DNA from: Novosphingobium sp. RL4
GTDB lineage: Bacteria > Pseudomonadota > Alphaproteobacteria > Sphingomonadales > Sphingomonadaceae
Length of the DNA stretch: 64,000 bases
NCBI RefSeq assembly: GCF_035658495.1
Contig: NZ_CP141945.1
Span: 620,001 to 684,000 of the forward strand
Direction: 5' to 3'
Part shown: piece by piece, positions 18,263 through 27,432 of the stretch
Position numbering within the stretch: position 1 is the stretch's first letter
Layout of the letters: each line of letters opens with the position of its first letter
Translations under genes and position numbers: made by a program
Notes under the pieces: model-generated
The model's input: the letters and a program-made list of their open reading frames with translations, nothing else
Told to the model about the DNA's origin: nothing
Databases searched by the model: none

Positions 18263-18660
18263 AACTGCGGCATACGTCATTCGCAAGCTGAAATTGCCGG
18301 GACCGTTCCGAGAGATACAGGGACTGGTTCGAGACCTTCCGGTATTCCAGAATACTTGCCATCCACGCTGACGGAACGCTGGCGCCCGCGCGCGTGGATG
18401 CCTCCGAGATTGCAAGGTAATTTTCTGACTTTGCTCGGCAGAGCGCTTCATCAGTCGTGTGTCAGGCCTCCGATGTGGCTTGCTGACGCCAAGGGCCGTT
18501 ATGCAGTTCGAACGATCCGGGCCACATCGGTTCAGCGAGCTTGGTTTGCTCTGGCACTGTGACTGGTTAGCCGTATCGTGAACATTGAAGTCCTTGCCGC
18601 ATAGTATCAGTCGATCTCCTTGTCGGGACCGAGGCCCCGAGCGCTATGGCAGTTACGCCA
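18263..18660. other. No gene recognised
   Basis: This stretch lies between the MocR gene and the IS110 remnant. I see no ORF with family similarity and no clear structured element. It may be worn IS flank. Confidence 0.4.
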
Positions 18661-19236
18661 TCACGCCAAACGGTAGTCTTCCTCGCGGGTCATCATCGCC
18701 CAGATTGTCCGCGCCATTTTGTTTGCCAGTGCTACGGCGAACACCATCCTGGGCCGGCGAGCCATCATGCGGCCCAGCCAGTTGTCGGGGAGAATGCCTT
18801 TGCGCGCGATCCATCGTGTCCTGCTCATCGCACCGACGACGAGAAGTTTGCGAATGCCGATTTGACCCATTCGGACAGGGTGTCGATATGCTCGAGGTAG
18901 AGGCCTGCGATCTCCCGGATACTGGAAGGCACGTCGACATCCTCGTCGTCCATGGCTGCGCGGATTTCCTTCAGATGAGGAATCCCTTGGGGGAACACCA
19001 GGCCGAACTCGGCCAAGTGTCCTCGTAGCGCGTTGATAGTCTGCGTTCGCTGGCTCACAAAACATTGATGGGTGCGATAGGCCACAGCCCTCGCCTGATG
19101 TTCCGCGCTTTTGACCGCAACGAAATGCAGGTTCGGGCGTACAGCGGCTTCGGCAATGGCCGCCGCGTCTGCAGCGTCGTTCTTCTGCCGCTTCACGAAA
19201 GGCTTCACGTAGATTGGCGGGATCAGCCGAACCTCA
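18661..19236 (-). mobile_element. IS110-family transposase remnant
   Basis: The minus strand keeps the N-terminal RuvC-like part (FVKRQKNDAADAAAIAEAAV, VSQRTQTINALRGHLAEFGL) and, in another frame, the C-terminal end (NWLGRMMARRPRMVFAVALA, TIWAMMTREEDYRLA). The middle, which should hold about 100 residues with the PGIGP-type segment, is missing at about 18860, and the first codons are lost where it meets the IS3 remnant. It cannot be active. Confidence 0.8.
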
Positions 19237-19860
19237 TGACCTTCTGGGTGTCAGATACGAAGTCGAGGCTCCAGCGCTGGTTTGGCCCTGTGGCATCGTC
19301 ATGGATGCTCGCGTGCCTAAGGCCCTCTTGCGGCCACCGCGCCGGCGCACCTGTAGGCGTTCCTCTCGATACAGCCGCCGAAACTTCTTGTGGTTCATTG
19401 TCCATCCTTCTCGGCACAGCAGCCAGTGCAAGCGGCTATAGCCAAACCGGCGAGGCAGCCCGGCCAACTCGCGGATGCGTGCCCGTGCCGCAGCATCGTC
19501 CGGTCGGCGGCTGTCGTAGCGCACGCTCGTTCGATCTACGCCCAGAGTCTCGCAAGCCCTGCGCCGGCTCACCTCGGAAACCTCCTGGAGATGACCCACC
19601 GCCTGACGCTTCGCTCCAGGCGTCAGAACTTTTTCAGGCTGATCTCCTTGAGCATGGCGTTATCCTGCATCGCATCAGACAGAAGACGCTTCAGCCGAGC
19701 GTTCTCCTCTTCCAGCGAACGCAGCCGCCGGGCTTCGGAGACATCCAGGCCGCCATTCCGGCCTCCTGCTCCTTCAACACCGCGATGATCTGTTCCTCGC
19801 TGAACCTGCTCCGCTTCATAGCCATCCGAATCCAAGGGCAGGACTCTACTCAAATCTGGA
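19237..19860 (-). mobile_element. IS3-family element remnant (orfA and orfB pieces)
   Basis: OrfA begins at ATG 19819 with MKRSRFSEEQIIAVLKEQEA, then skips about 25 residues of its helix-turn-helix before resuming at GGLDVSEARRLRSLEEENAR. OrfB pieces (ACETLGVDRTSVRYDSRRPD and later NQRWSLDFVSD) lie in different frames and stop abruptly at about 19237, where the IS110 remnant starts. The DDE core is missing. The order suggests two overlapping insertions followed by deletion. Confidence 0.8.
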
Positions 19861-20033
19861 GGAAATCCACGGGCTCAGACCAGCTGGAGCTTTGCGCGCC
19901 ATCGAGTTGACGCCACCCCATTTTTCAACGCTGCCCAGTGTCTGATCCGAGCAAATGAGGTGATGCTTGGGCGCTATGCCGAGATGACGAAATCATGCTT
20001 GCCAGATGGGGCTAATGGCGGCTTGATCCGGCG

Positions 20034-20579
20034 ATGACCAATCGCCCTACAAAGTCGGTGCGCCCTGTCGATCAGGTTGCAGCCGGGAAGGCCTATTTTG
20101 CCGATCTGGGGCTTGATGTGAGCCACTTCGGCGCGATCTGGCACTTGTTCAAGGTGGGCCAGCTCATGGGGATCGACCTCAACCAGATAAGCGGGCAACA
20201 TGGCCTGAGCATTGCCGACTTCCACCTGCTCAGCGCCCTGATGATGAACGATCCAGTGCCGATGCGGGCAACCGATCTCGCCATCGCTCTCAACGTCACG
20301 AACGCTGCGCTGTCGGGTCGGGTCGCCAGGCTGGCGGAGCGGGGGCTGCTGACTTGCACGGAAGCGGCCGCCGATCGTCGCACGAAGATGTTGCTGCATA
20401 CCAGCAAAGGGGCCGAGAAGGTGCGCTGCATCGGCAGCGACCTCGAGCATGCCGGACGGTTCGTGCATCACTATCGGCAGTTGCCGCAGGGCGATCGCGA
20501 CGCACTGGAGCGGATCATCGCACAGTTGCACACGATGATGGACCGTGATTTTCTGCCGGTCACGCGGGGGGATAGTTAA
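20034..20579 (+). CDS. MarR family transcriptional regulator
   Basis: The protein has 181 residues. A winged helix-turn-helix of the MarR type is visible in the middle: LSIADFHLLSALMMNDPVPM, then RATDLAIALNVTNAALSGRV and the DRRTKMLLHTSKG wing. MarR proteins usually repress neighbouring detoxification or aromatic-degradation genes and are released by phenolic ligands. It lies 83 bases upstream of the old yellow enzyme gene, in the same direction, and is the likely regulator of that operon. Confidence 0.88.
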   Translation: MTNRPTKSVRPVDQVAAGKAYFADLGLDVSHFGAIWHLFKVGQLMGIDLNQISGQHGLSIADFHLLSALMMNDPVPMRATDLAIALNVTNAALSGRVARLAERGLLTCTEAAADRRTKMLLHTSKGAEKVRCIGSDLEHAGRFVHHYRQLPQGDRDALERIIAQLHTMMDRDFLPVTRGDS

Positions 20580-20662
20580 GGGGTTGAACAATCCGGGATT
20601 GATACCGGCCGAGGGCATCGGCCAGGAAGCGGCCATCTTGCCGCAACACTGGATCACGCCCC

Positions 20663-21778
20663 ATGGCCTGCAATGCCGACGTTCTTTTCCGCCCCCTGCG
20701 CATCGGGTCGATGACCCTGAAAAACCGCATTGTCATGGCGCCGATGACGCGCGGTTTCGCCATCGATGGAGCTGTCGGCGCTGCGCATGCCAACTATTAT
20801 CGCAAGCGCGCTGAAGGCGGCGTGGGGCTAGTCGTGACCGAAGGCGTCGTGGTGGACCGGCCGGCCTCTCGGAACGAGCCCAATGTGCCCAGGTTCTACG
20901 GCGACGATCTGGAAGGATGGGGTGATGTCGTCGGCGCGGTCCATGGTGCCGGCGGTGCGATAGCGCCGCAGATCTGGCACACTGGCGCGGTCCGGAGCAG
21001 CAGTATGGATTGGGAACCTGACTTCACGGTGGAAAGCCCTTCGGGCCTTATCGCACCGGATCAGGCACGCGGCGACACCATGAGCGAGGAAGCCATTGCC
21101 GATACCGTCACCGCCTTTGCCCGGGCGGCAGCGGATGCCAAGCGTCTCGGCTTCGATTGCGTGGAAGTCCATGGCGCCCATGGTTACCTGGTCGACCAGT
21201 TCTTCTGGGCAGGTACCAATCTGCGCGATGACCGCTATGGCGGCCCCACACTGAAGGAGCGGTCGCGCTTCGCGGCTGAGATCATTGCCACGATCCGCGC
21301 CGAGGTCGGGCCCGATTACCCGCTGATCCTGCGCGTCAGCCAGTGGAAGCAGCAGGACTACAGCGCACGCCTGACACAGACCCTCGAAGCGATGGCGGAC
21401 TGGCTCGTACCGCTGGTCGAAGCCGGTGTGGATGTGCTGCACTGTTCGCAGCGCCGGTTCTGGGAGCCCGAGTTTCCGGAAGCGGACGGCGCGCAGGGCC
21501 TCAACTTCGCAGGATGGGCGAAGAAGCTGACCGGTGCACTGACGATAAGCGTCGGATCGGTTGGGCTGGACGGCGATTTCCTTCAGGTATTCAAGGGCCA
21601 GCATTCTGAGCCTGCAAGCATCGACAGTCTGGTCGAACGCATGGAGCGTGACGAGTTCGACATGATCGCGATCGGCCGCGCGCTGATCACCAATCCCGAC
21701 TGGGCCCACAAGGCACAGACCGGCCGGTTTGACGAAATGGTTCCCTTTTCAACGGATGCCCTCGCGCAATTCGTCTGA
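20663..21778 (+). CDS. Old yellow enzyme family oxidoreductase
   Basis: This 371-residue protein is an FMN-dependent NADH:flavin oxidoreductase of the OYE family. FRPLRIGSMTLKNRIVMAPM opens the TIM barrel, VEVHGAHGYLVDQFFW gives the substrate-binding region, NLRDDRYGGPTLKERSRFA is the family signature, and FDMIAIGRALITNPDW binds the FMN phosphate. Family members reduce activated C=C bonds and nitro groups in the cytosol. It heads an operon with a TauD-type dioxygenase, a DUF1330 protein and a carboxymuconolactone-decarboxylase relative. This suggests breakdown of a xenobiotic or terpenoid; the substrate cannot be read. Confidence 0.9.
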   Translation: MACNADVLFRPLRIGSMTLKNRIVMAPMTRGFAIDGAVGAAHANYYRKRAEGGVGLVVTEGVVVDRPASRNEPNVPRFYGDDLEGWGDVVGAVHGAGGAIAPQIWHTGAVRSSSMDWEPDFTVESPSGLIAPDQARGDTMSEEAIADTVTAFARAAADAKRLGFDCVEVHGAHGYLVDQFFWAGTNLRDDRYGGPTLKERSRFAAEIIATIRAEVGPDYPLILRVSQWKQQDYSARLTQTLEAMADWLVPLVEAGVDVLHCSQRRFWEPEFPEADGAQGLNFAGWAKKLTGALTISVGSVGLDGDFLQVFKGQHSEPASIDSLVERMERDEFDMIAIGRALITNPDWAHKAQTGRFDEMVPFSTDALAQFV

Positions 21779-21828
21779 CGCGCAGGCGGGTGATCGAGCT
21801 GCCGTTAGACCGCAATCGGAGAGAGATG

Positions 21829-22641
21829 ATGAAATTCGAAACCGCAGACCTGACCCCGCGCATCGGCACGGAGATCAAGGCCAGCAAGCAGGATCTGCTC
21901 CAAGGGGGCCTGGGCGAGGATATACGGGAACTGCTGGAACAGCGCGGGGTTCTGCTGTTTCGCGAACTGAACCTGACCGATGACGAGCAACTCGCTTTCG
22001 CCCGGACCCTCGGCGAGGTGATCGACCAGGGCATGAAGGGCATCTACAAGATTTCGCTCGATCCCGCGCTGAATGACACCGCCGATTACCTCCATGCCAC
22101 TGTCCACTGGCATGTCGACGGTGCTCAGGACATGGTGCCAACACGGGCTTCGCTGCTGACCGCGCGCGTATTGTCCAGAATCGGCGGCCAGACCGAATTC
22201 GCCAACACTTACGCCGCCTATGACGATCTCCCGGCAGATCGAAAGGCAGAGGCGGACAGCCTGCGCGTGGTCCACTCGCAGGAATACATCCAGCGCGCGA
22301 TGCATCCCGATCCGAGCGAGGCGCAACTGGCTCGCTGGCGCGAGCACCCTGAACAGGTTCATCCGATGGTCTGGACGCATCGATCGGGGCGCAAGTCCTT
22401 GCTGCTGGGCCTCACCGCTGGCCGCATCGACGGGATGAGCGAGGAGGAAGGCCGCAGGATCATCGATGACATGCAGGCATGGGCCACCCAGCCGCAATTC
22501 GTCTATCGCCACGAATGGACATCGGGTGACCTGATCATTTGGGACAATACCGGCGTGATGCACCGCGTCGAGGCCTATTCGGCCGACAGTGGCCGCCTGC
22601 TCAGCCGGACGACCCTTGTCGGTGAAGAACCCATCGCCTGA
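21829..22641 (+). CDS. TauD/TfdA family dioxygenase
   Basis: The protein has 270 residues from ATG 21829, which has GGAG seven bases upstream. It is an Fe(II)/2-oxoglutarate dioxygenase: the metal ligands are His95 and Asp97 in HWHVDG and His245 in GVMHRVEAY, and an Arg in LLSRTTL is placed to bind 2-oxoglutarate. Relatives hydroxylate taurine, 2,4-D or alkylsulfates and thereby cleave them. It follows the OYE gene by 50 bases and precedes the DUF1330 gene by 18, so it is part of the MarR-led operon. Confidence 0.87.
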   Translation: MKFETADLTPRIGTEIKASKQDLLQGGLGEDIRELLEQRGVLLFRELNLTDDEQLAFARTLGEVIDQGMKGIYKISLDPALNDTADYLHATVHWHVDGAQDMVPTRASLLTARVLSRIGGQTEFANTYAAYDDLPADRKAEADSLRVVHSQEYIQRAMHPDPSEAQLARWREHPEQVHPMVWTHRSGRKSLLLGLTAGRIDGMSEEEGRRIIDDMQAWATQPQFVYRHEWTSGDLIIWDNTGVMHRVEAYSADSGRLLSRTTLVGEEPIA

Positions 22642-22659
22642 ACACGGGAGACCCTACCG

Positions 22660-22968
22660 ATGCCTGCCTATATCATTGTCTATCGCGAAAGCCCTGTGCG
22701 GGACGAGACTGCGATCGCGGAATACTCCCGGCGCAATCGGGAGAGCGCGGCAGCCTTCCAGCAGCAATTCGGAATCCGTCCTCTGGTGGTCTACGGCACC
22801 TCTCAGGCACTGGAAGGCGACAATCCCGACGGCGTCGTCATGCTGCAGTTCCCCTCAATCGAAAAGGCAAGGGCCTGGTACGCAAGCCCTGCCTACCAGG
22901 AGGCGCTAGCCTTCCGGAAAAATGCAGCCGAGTGGCGCGTCGTCATCGTCGAAGGCCTTCCGGAATGA
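22660..22968 (+). CDS. DUF1330 family protein
   Basis: This 102-residue protein has the small ferredoxin-like (dimeric alpha-beta barrel) pattern of DUF1330: AYIIVYRESPVRD, then FGIRPLVVYG, PDGVVMLQFPSIEKARAWYA and YQEALAFRKNAAEWRVVIVE. The biochemical role of the family is not established; members often accompany oxidoreductases. It is cotranscribed with the dioxygenase, and its stop codon overlaps the start of the next gene (ATGATGA). Confidence 0.82.
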   Translation: MPAYIIVYRESPVRDETAIAEYSRRNRESAAAFQQQFGIRPLVVYGTSQALEGDNPDGVVMLQFPSIEKARAWYASPAYQEALAFRKNAAEWRVVIVEGLPE

Positions 22969-23575
22969 TGAGCGCCAGCGCACTTCAGAACGGCCAGCGG
23001 ATATCGAACTTGCCGGAAGAGCAGTGGACGCCGGAAGTCGAGGCGCTATTTCCGCTCATGCTTCCGCCCGGTTCGACCACCACGGATTCGGACTTCAACT
23101 CGATCCTGCTCTTGGCGCACCGGGGCTCGCTGATCCCTGGCTCCGCTTCAACGCCAAGGTCGCGGAAGGCTTCGTACTTTGTGCGTGGTATAGGGAAATC
23201 GCGATCTCGCGCGTCGCGTGGCGGCGGGCCTCCGATTACGAATGGATCCATCACACGCTTTCGGCAGCGCGCGCCGGCTTGACCAAGGCGAATCTCGATG
23301 CGCTGCAGAACGACGATGCCGATGACCAATGGTCCGGCCTGGAAATCCTGCTGATACGCGCCACCGACGAGATCTACGCGGAGGGTGGCATAGCGCCACA
23401 GACGCTCGCCCAACTCGTGGAGCATTTCACAACGCAGCAGGTCATCGAACTGGTCTTCGTCATCGGGGCCTACATTGCGCTCGCCGCCATTCTCAACACG
23501 GCTGGCGCCGAAATCGAGCCTCGGATCATGCAGCAAGCAAAGGCTGCCGGCTTCCCACGGCTCGTGCTTATCTGA
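22965..23575 (+). pseudogene. Carboxymuconolactone decarboxylase family, frameshifted
   Basis: The gene opens with MMSASALQNGQRISNLPEEQ and reads well to FNSILLLAHR, then the similarity moves to another frame at LADPWLRFNAKVAEG and runs to 23575 (REIAISRVAWRRASDYEWIH is typical). Restoring one base in the CACCGGGG tract near 23116 would give a normal protein of about 203 residues. The family covers gamma-carboxymuconolactone decarboxylases and AhpD-like proteins; this one has the EWxxH segment and no CxxC. It overlaps the DUF1330 gene and ends the operon. It is either a recent null allele or a homopolymer error. Confidence 0.75.
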
Positions 23576-24021
23576 GGCGTCACCTCGGGAACCGGGCAAT
23601 GACGCAAGGCGAACAGCGCCATGGCCGCGCAGGCATCTGCTCGCTGGAACGGCGCTCTGGCCCTGATAAACCAAGACGGCAGCAACGCGCCCAAGTCGGT
23701 CATACCGCAAGACAGGGCCATCTCCTGAAACCAGTCGTAGCCAGACTTTCGGAAAGCGGGAAAAATACAGTGTCAGTTGAGACTCGCGCAGGGGGCGCAT
23801 CCAACGCTAGTACGCAACGCCCAACGACGGCGGTCAGACAGCGATTGTCCAAGACGAAACTGACCCTGCTCCTCTCTGAGCTTCCGCGATCCAGCAAAGC
23901 AACATCAATCCGTTCTGACTGACATAAGAACTGCCGGGAGGCATGACTTCAATGCCAGCCCGCGCCGGCGCGGGTGCGGCGGTGGATCGGGAGCGTCGAT
24001 ACGGTCATGCAATGGTCCCCG
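23576..24021. other. No gene recognised
   Basis: This gap separates the convergent MarR operon and the tonB end of the iron operon. I found no protein family in any frame. The only structure I see is the GC-rich palindrome near 23959. Confidence 0.4.
23959..23974. terminator. GC-rich palindrome downstream of tonB
   Basis: CCCGCGCCGGCGCGGG is a perfect 16-base palindrome 48 bases past the tonB-like stop codon. It could fold with a short loop and end the operon. No T-tract is present. Confidence 0.35.
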
Positions 24022-24834
24022 TCAGGTTATGAGGAACTCAACTGGCACGACCAGTTCTATAGCTTCGCCCTTCACATCCTCTGGCGGCTTGGGCAGCGGC
24101 TGCGCCCGCTTCGGAAGCGCCAAAGCCTCGTTGTCCAGCGAGCGGACACCTGACGAGCGCTCCAACCTGACCGACAGTACCTTGCCCTGCCGGTCCATGG
24201 CGAAGCGGATGTACGGAACGCCCTGCTGCCGTGCGAAATGGGCGTCTCGCGGATAGCGCTTCACCTTGTCGAGGGCGCCGAGGACGAGGCCCTGCCATGT
24301 CGGCCTGCCGCTCGAAACTTGCGGGGCGGGCGGCACGGGCTTGCTGGCTGGCGCCGTAGTATCCTTCACCGGAGGGCCGGGATCGGGCGGCACGAGTTTG
24401 GCAGGCGGCGTTGCTGCCACGACATTGGCGGTCGGAATGACGATCTTCGGCGCTTCGATCTCGGGTACTTGAGGCTTCGGGACGGGCTTGTCCTTCTTCA
24501 CCTGCTCCGGCCCTGGCGGCACTTCGCGAACGGGTTCGGGCGGAGCAGCCGGGCGTGCGACATTGAACGCCGTCAGCGTCGCAGGCGGCGGCATGGCCGT
24601 ATAAGTCTGCCAGGTCAGGAACAGCCCAGCAAGAATGGCCAGGCCGATCGCGCTTGTCCCGCCCAATCCGACCAGACGCGTGGTCAGCGAATCCGTTTGG
24701 TCCGCGTAGCGAAAGGTTCTTGAATCGCTCGCAAATCGCCAGCCGACAGTGTCATCTCGCGCAGGGTCACACTCCTCGGGTAGCGCAGGGCTGTCCGAGG
24801 AGGGTGACAGTATAATCGGCTTGTTGGATGGCAC
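24022..24834 (-). CDS. TonB family energy transducer
   Basis: The protein has 270 residues. A cytoplasmic stretch of about 52 residues precedes one membrane helix (GGTSAIGLAILAGLFLTW, about residues 58-76). A proline-rich periplasmic spacer follows (residues 80-170), then a C-terminal TonB domain with VKRYPRDAHFARQQGVPYI and VRLERSSGVRSLDNEAL. TonB couples the proton-motive force to outer-membrane receptors. Its GTG start directly abuts the TAA of the receptor gene (TAAGTG), so translation is probably coupled and it should serve that receptor. The unusually long N-terminal tail before the membrane helix is notable. Confidence 0.9.
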   Translation of the reverse strand: MPSNKPIILSPSSDSPALPEECDPARDDTVGWRFASDSRTFRYADQTDSLTTRLVGLGGTSAIGLAILAGLFLTWQTYTAMPPPATLTAFNVARPAAPPEPVREVPPGPEQVKKDKPVPKPQVPEIEAPKIVIPTANVVAATPPAKLVPPDPGPPVKDTTAPASKPVPPAPQVSSGRPTWQGLVLGALDKVKRYPRDAHFARQQGVPYIRFAMDRQGKVLSVRLERSSGVRSLDNEALALPKRAQPLPKPPEDVKGEAIELVVPVEFLIT

Positions 24835-27306
24835 TTAGAAACGTCCGCGCACCGTTGCCATCACGCTGCGCGGATCGCCGTAGAACAATCCGCCGAAGTT
24901 GTTCGAGGTCGGGATCGACTGGTAGTAGGTCTTGTCCAGCAGATTGTTGACGTTGAGACCCAGTTCGACCGCTTCACTGACATCATAGCGCGCGTGCAGT
25001 CCAACCAGCGCGTAACCGCCCTGCTTGATCGTATAGCTTGCGGTCTGGGTATACATCTTGCTCTGGACATAAAGGTCGCCGCCCAGCCGCATGCGGTTGA
25101 AGCTGCCCGGCAGGCGGTAGTCGGTCGAGAACTTGAACAGCTTGCGCGGAATGCGGGTGTTGTAGTCCGTCCCCTTGTTGACGCCTGCGACATATTCGGG
25201 ATCGCTATAGGTGAAGCCAAGCGTCGCGTTCCAGTCCGGCAGCGGAGAGCCGGAAACCTCGACTTCAAAGCCGCGGTTGCGTACGCGCCCGCCTTCGACG
25301 TAGCAGGTGGACGTACCGGTGACGCCGCACGTCTTGTCCGCCGTCGTGGCCTCGGGCATGTTGAGCAGGCTGGATTGGAACACCGCCAACGATGCATTCA
25401 GGCGCCCGTCGAAGTATTCGCCCTTTACCCCGGCTTCGTAGTTCTGTCCCTGGATCGGATCAAGCAGCGTATTGCCCGCGCTGTAGTAGCTCTGCGTCTT
25501 GTAGACTTCCGTGTAGCTGACGTAGAGCGAATGGTGGTTGTCGAGATCGTAGACAACCCCGGCGTAGGGCAGGAACCGGGCTTTCGAGCTGTATTCGTCG
25601 TTCACGTAAGGGCTCAGGACGGTGTAGCTCGACCAGCTCAGGCGTGCGCCGAGAATGGCATGAAGCCCATCGGCCAGAGCCAGACGGGTCGAACCGTAAA
25701 GGCCGCCTTCCTTGCGGTTGTAATTGTAATAAGTGCTGGCGGTGTTGAGCACCGGGGCTGTGATCGACGCATAGTCATAGTCGGTGATGTCGACGGTCGG
25801 CGTATTGGATGCGGTGTGGATCGTGAAATCGAACTTGTCGCGCCGCAGGCTGCCGCCGAGGACTAGCTGATGCTCGCCGCCCAGCAGCCGGTAATGGCCG
25901 GTGGCATAGACGTCGAGCCCCACCTGCCGGTCCCGGTAGTCCACGTCGGAGACCACCAGCCGGTAGATGTCGCCAGAGGAACGTGCCGGATAGGACGAGC
26001 GAAAGTCCGCGTCCGACCAGATCGCGCTGGGGGCGACCACGATCTTCCAGTCGCTGCCGATCTGCTGTTGCAGTTCGCCGAAGGCCGAATAGTTGCGGCG
26101 CTTGAGATAGGCCCACTTGCCCGCCAGCGAGGCCGAACGCGGCAGATCGTAGAACGCACCGCTGACGTCGGTGTTGAGCCCGCCCCAGTCGTAGCCGTGG
26201 TTGTAATCGCGCTGCGCGGTGCCGCCGACGCGCAGCAACGTGCCGGGGGTAAGATCGGCTTCCGCCGTCAGGTACAGCAGGCGATTGTCCCTGCTGGCGC
26301 CGTCACGGTAACTGCCCGCGTTGTTGTAGAAAGCCACGGCGCGCGCGCGCACGTCGCCGCCCTTGGTGATCGGCCCGGAAACGTCCACCTGCCCGCGATA
26401 GTTGGACCATGATCCAATGCCTGCCTCGACACCCAGTTGAAAGTCGCGCGTCGCCCGCTTGCGCACGAGATTGATCGCTGCGGAAGGATTGCCGGTGCCT
26501 TGCAACAGTCCGTTGGCACCGCGCACCACCTCGACCCGGTCGTAGATCGCCATGTTCGCGGTGGACATCACGTCCATCGAGTAGTTCTCGGAAATGTTGC
26601 TCGGAATTCCGTCGAACTGGATATCGGTGATCTCCGATCCGCGCGCGTAATAGGTCGAGCGGTCGGTCCCGAGCTTGGTATAGGTAATCCCCGTCGTGGT
26701 GCGGGCAATATCGTCGAGCGACTGAACGTTCTGGTCGTCCATCTTCTGGCGCGTGACGACCGAGACCGACTGGGGCGTCTCCCGCGGGGAGAGAGCCAGC
26801 TTGGTGGCGGTCGAGGTGCTGCGTACGGTGTAGGAACGGGTTCCCTCGCTCACGGCAGGATCGCTGGTCAGTCCAGCCAGGCTGCCGCCGTTTCCGCCAT
26901 CACTGCCCTGAACCTGCACCGGCCCAAGCTGGATGGTGCCATCCGCGGTTCGAGGTGCAGCCTCCAGCGTGAAGGCGCGCGGCCCGGTCTGGCGGAAGGT
27001 CACCCCGCTACCGGCAAGAATGCGCGAAAGGCCTTCCGCCGGGGCAAAGCTGCCCTTGAGACCGGGACTTGAAACGCCCGCTGTCAATTCGGCGCGATAG
27101 GCCAGTTCGACACCGGCCTGCCGGGCATAGCTGTTGAGAACATCGGCCAGCGCGCCGGCGGGAATATCGTAGCTCCGGGCTTCTTGCGCCAGCGCCGGAG
27201 CGGCGATCCCGGCCGAAAGCCCCATCGTCGTACCGGCAAGGAGTACGGCGGCCATCAGCCTGCCGCTCGCGCGCTGCCCGCCGCGCGCCTTTGTCGAAAT
27301 CTTCAC
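24835..27306 (-). CDS. TonB-dependent siderophore-type receptor with STN domain
   Basis: This 823-residue receptor has a signal peptide ending APALAQEARS, then an STN signalling domain (SYDIPAGALADVLNSYARQA, about residues 44-112), a linker with a TonB-box region, a plug (LALSPRETPQSVSVVTRQKM, VEVVRGANGLLQGTGNPSAA) and a barrel ending RGRF. The STN domain contacts the FecR protein, so ligand binding can activate the FecI sigma factor. The order fecI-fecR-receptor-tonB on one strand supports a ferric-siderophore uptake system, though the siderophore is not readable. The 126 bases upstream contain TTGCTAATGCGAA, a weak Fur-box-like sequence. Confidence 0.92.
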   Translation of the reverse strand: MKISTKARGGQRASGRLMAAVLLAGTTMGLSAGIAAPALAQEARSYDIPAGALADVLNSYARQAGVELAYRAELTAGVSSPGLKGSFAPAEGLSRILAGSGVTFRQTGPRAFTLEAAPRTADGTIQLGPVQVQGSDGGNGGSLAGLTSDPAVSEGTRSYTVRSTSTATKLALSPRETPQSVSVVTRQKMDDQNVQSLDDIARTTTGITYTKLGTDRSTYYARGSEITDIQFDGIPSNISENYSMDVMSTANMAIYDRVEVVRGANGLLQGTGNPSAAINLVRKRATRDFQLGVEAGIGSWSNYRGQVDVSGPITKGGDVRARAVAFYNNAGSYRDGASRDNRLLYLTAEADLTPGTLLRVGGTAQRDYNHGYDWGGLNTDVSGAFYDLPRSASLAGKWAYLKRRNYSAFGELQQQIGSDWKIVVAPSAIWSDADFRSSYPARSSGDIYRLVVSDVDYRDRQVGLDVYATGHYRLLGGEHQLVLGGSLRRDKFDFTIHTASNTPTVDITDYDYASITAPVLNTASTYYNYNRKEGGLYGSTRLALADGLHAILGARLSWSSYTVLSPYVNDEYSSKARFLPYAGVVYDLDNHHSLYVSYTEVYKTQSYYSAGNTLLDPIQGQNYEAGVKGEYFDGRLNASLAVFQSSLLNMPEATTADKTCGVTGTSTCYVEGGRVRNRGFEVEVSGSPLPDWNATLGFTYSDPEYVAGVNKGTDYNTRIPRKLFKFSTDYRLPGSFNRMRLGGDLYVQSKMYTQTASYTIKQGGYALVGLHARYDVSEAVELGLNVNNLLDKTYYQSIPTSNNFGGLFYGDPRSVMATVRGRF

Positions 27307-27432
27307 TCTGGATAATCCCCGAACGTCGTTGAACTCGAGGCGTTATTGCTAATGCGAACGCCTTGCATCTATGACGATCATGGTTTGCGAAACGAGAGCT
27401 CAGGTTGAAAATTTTTTCGCCTGACCGGAAAA

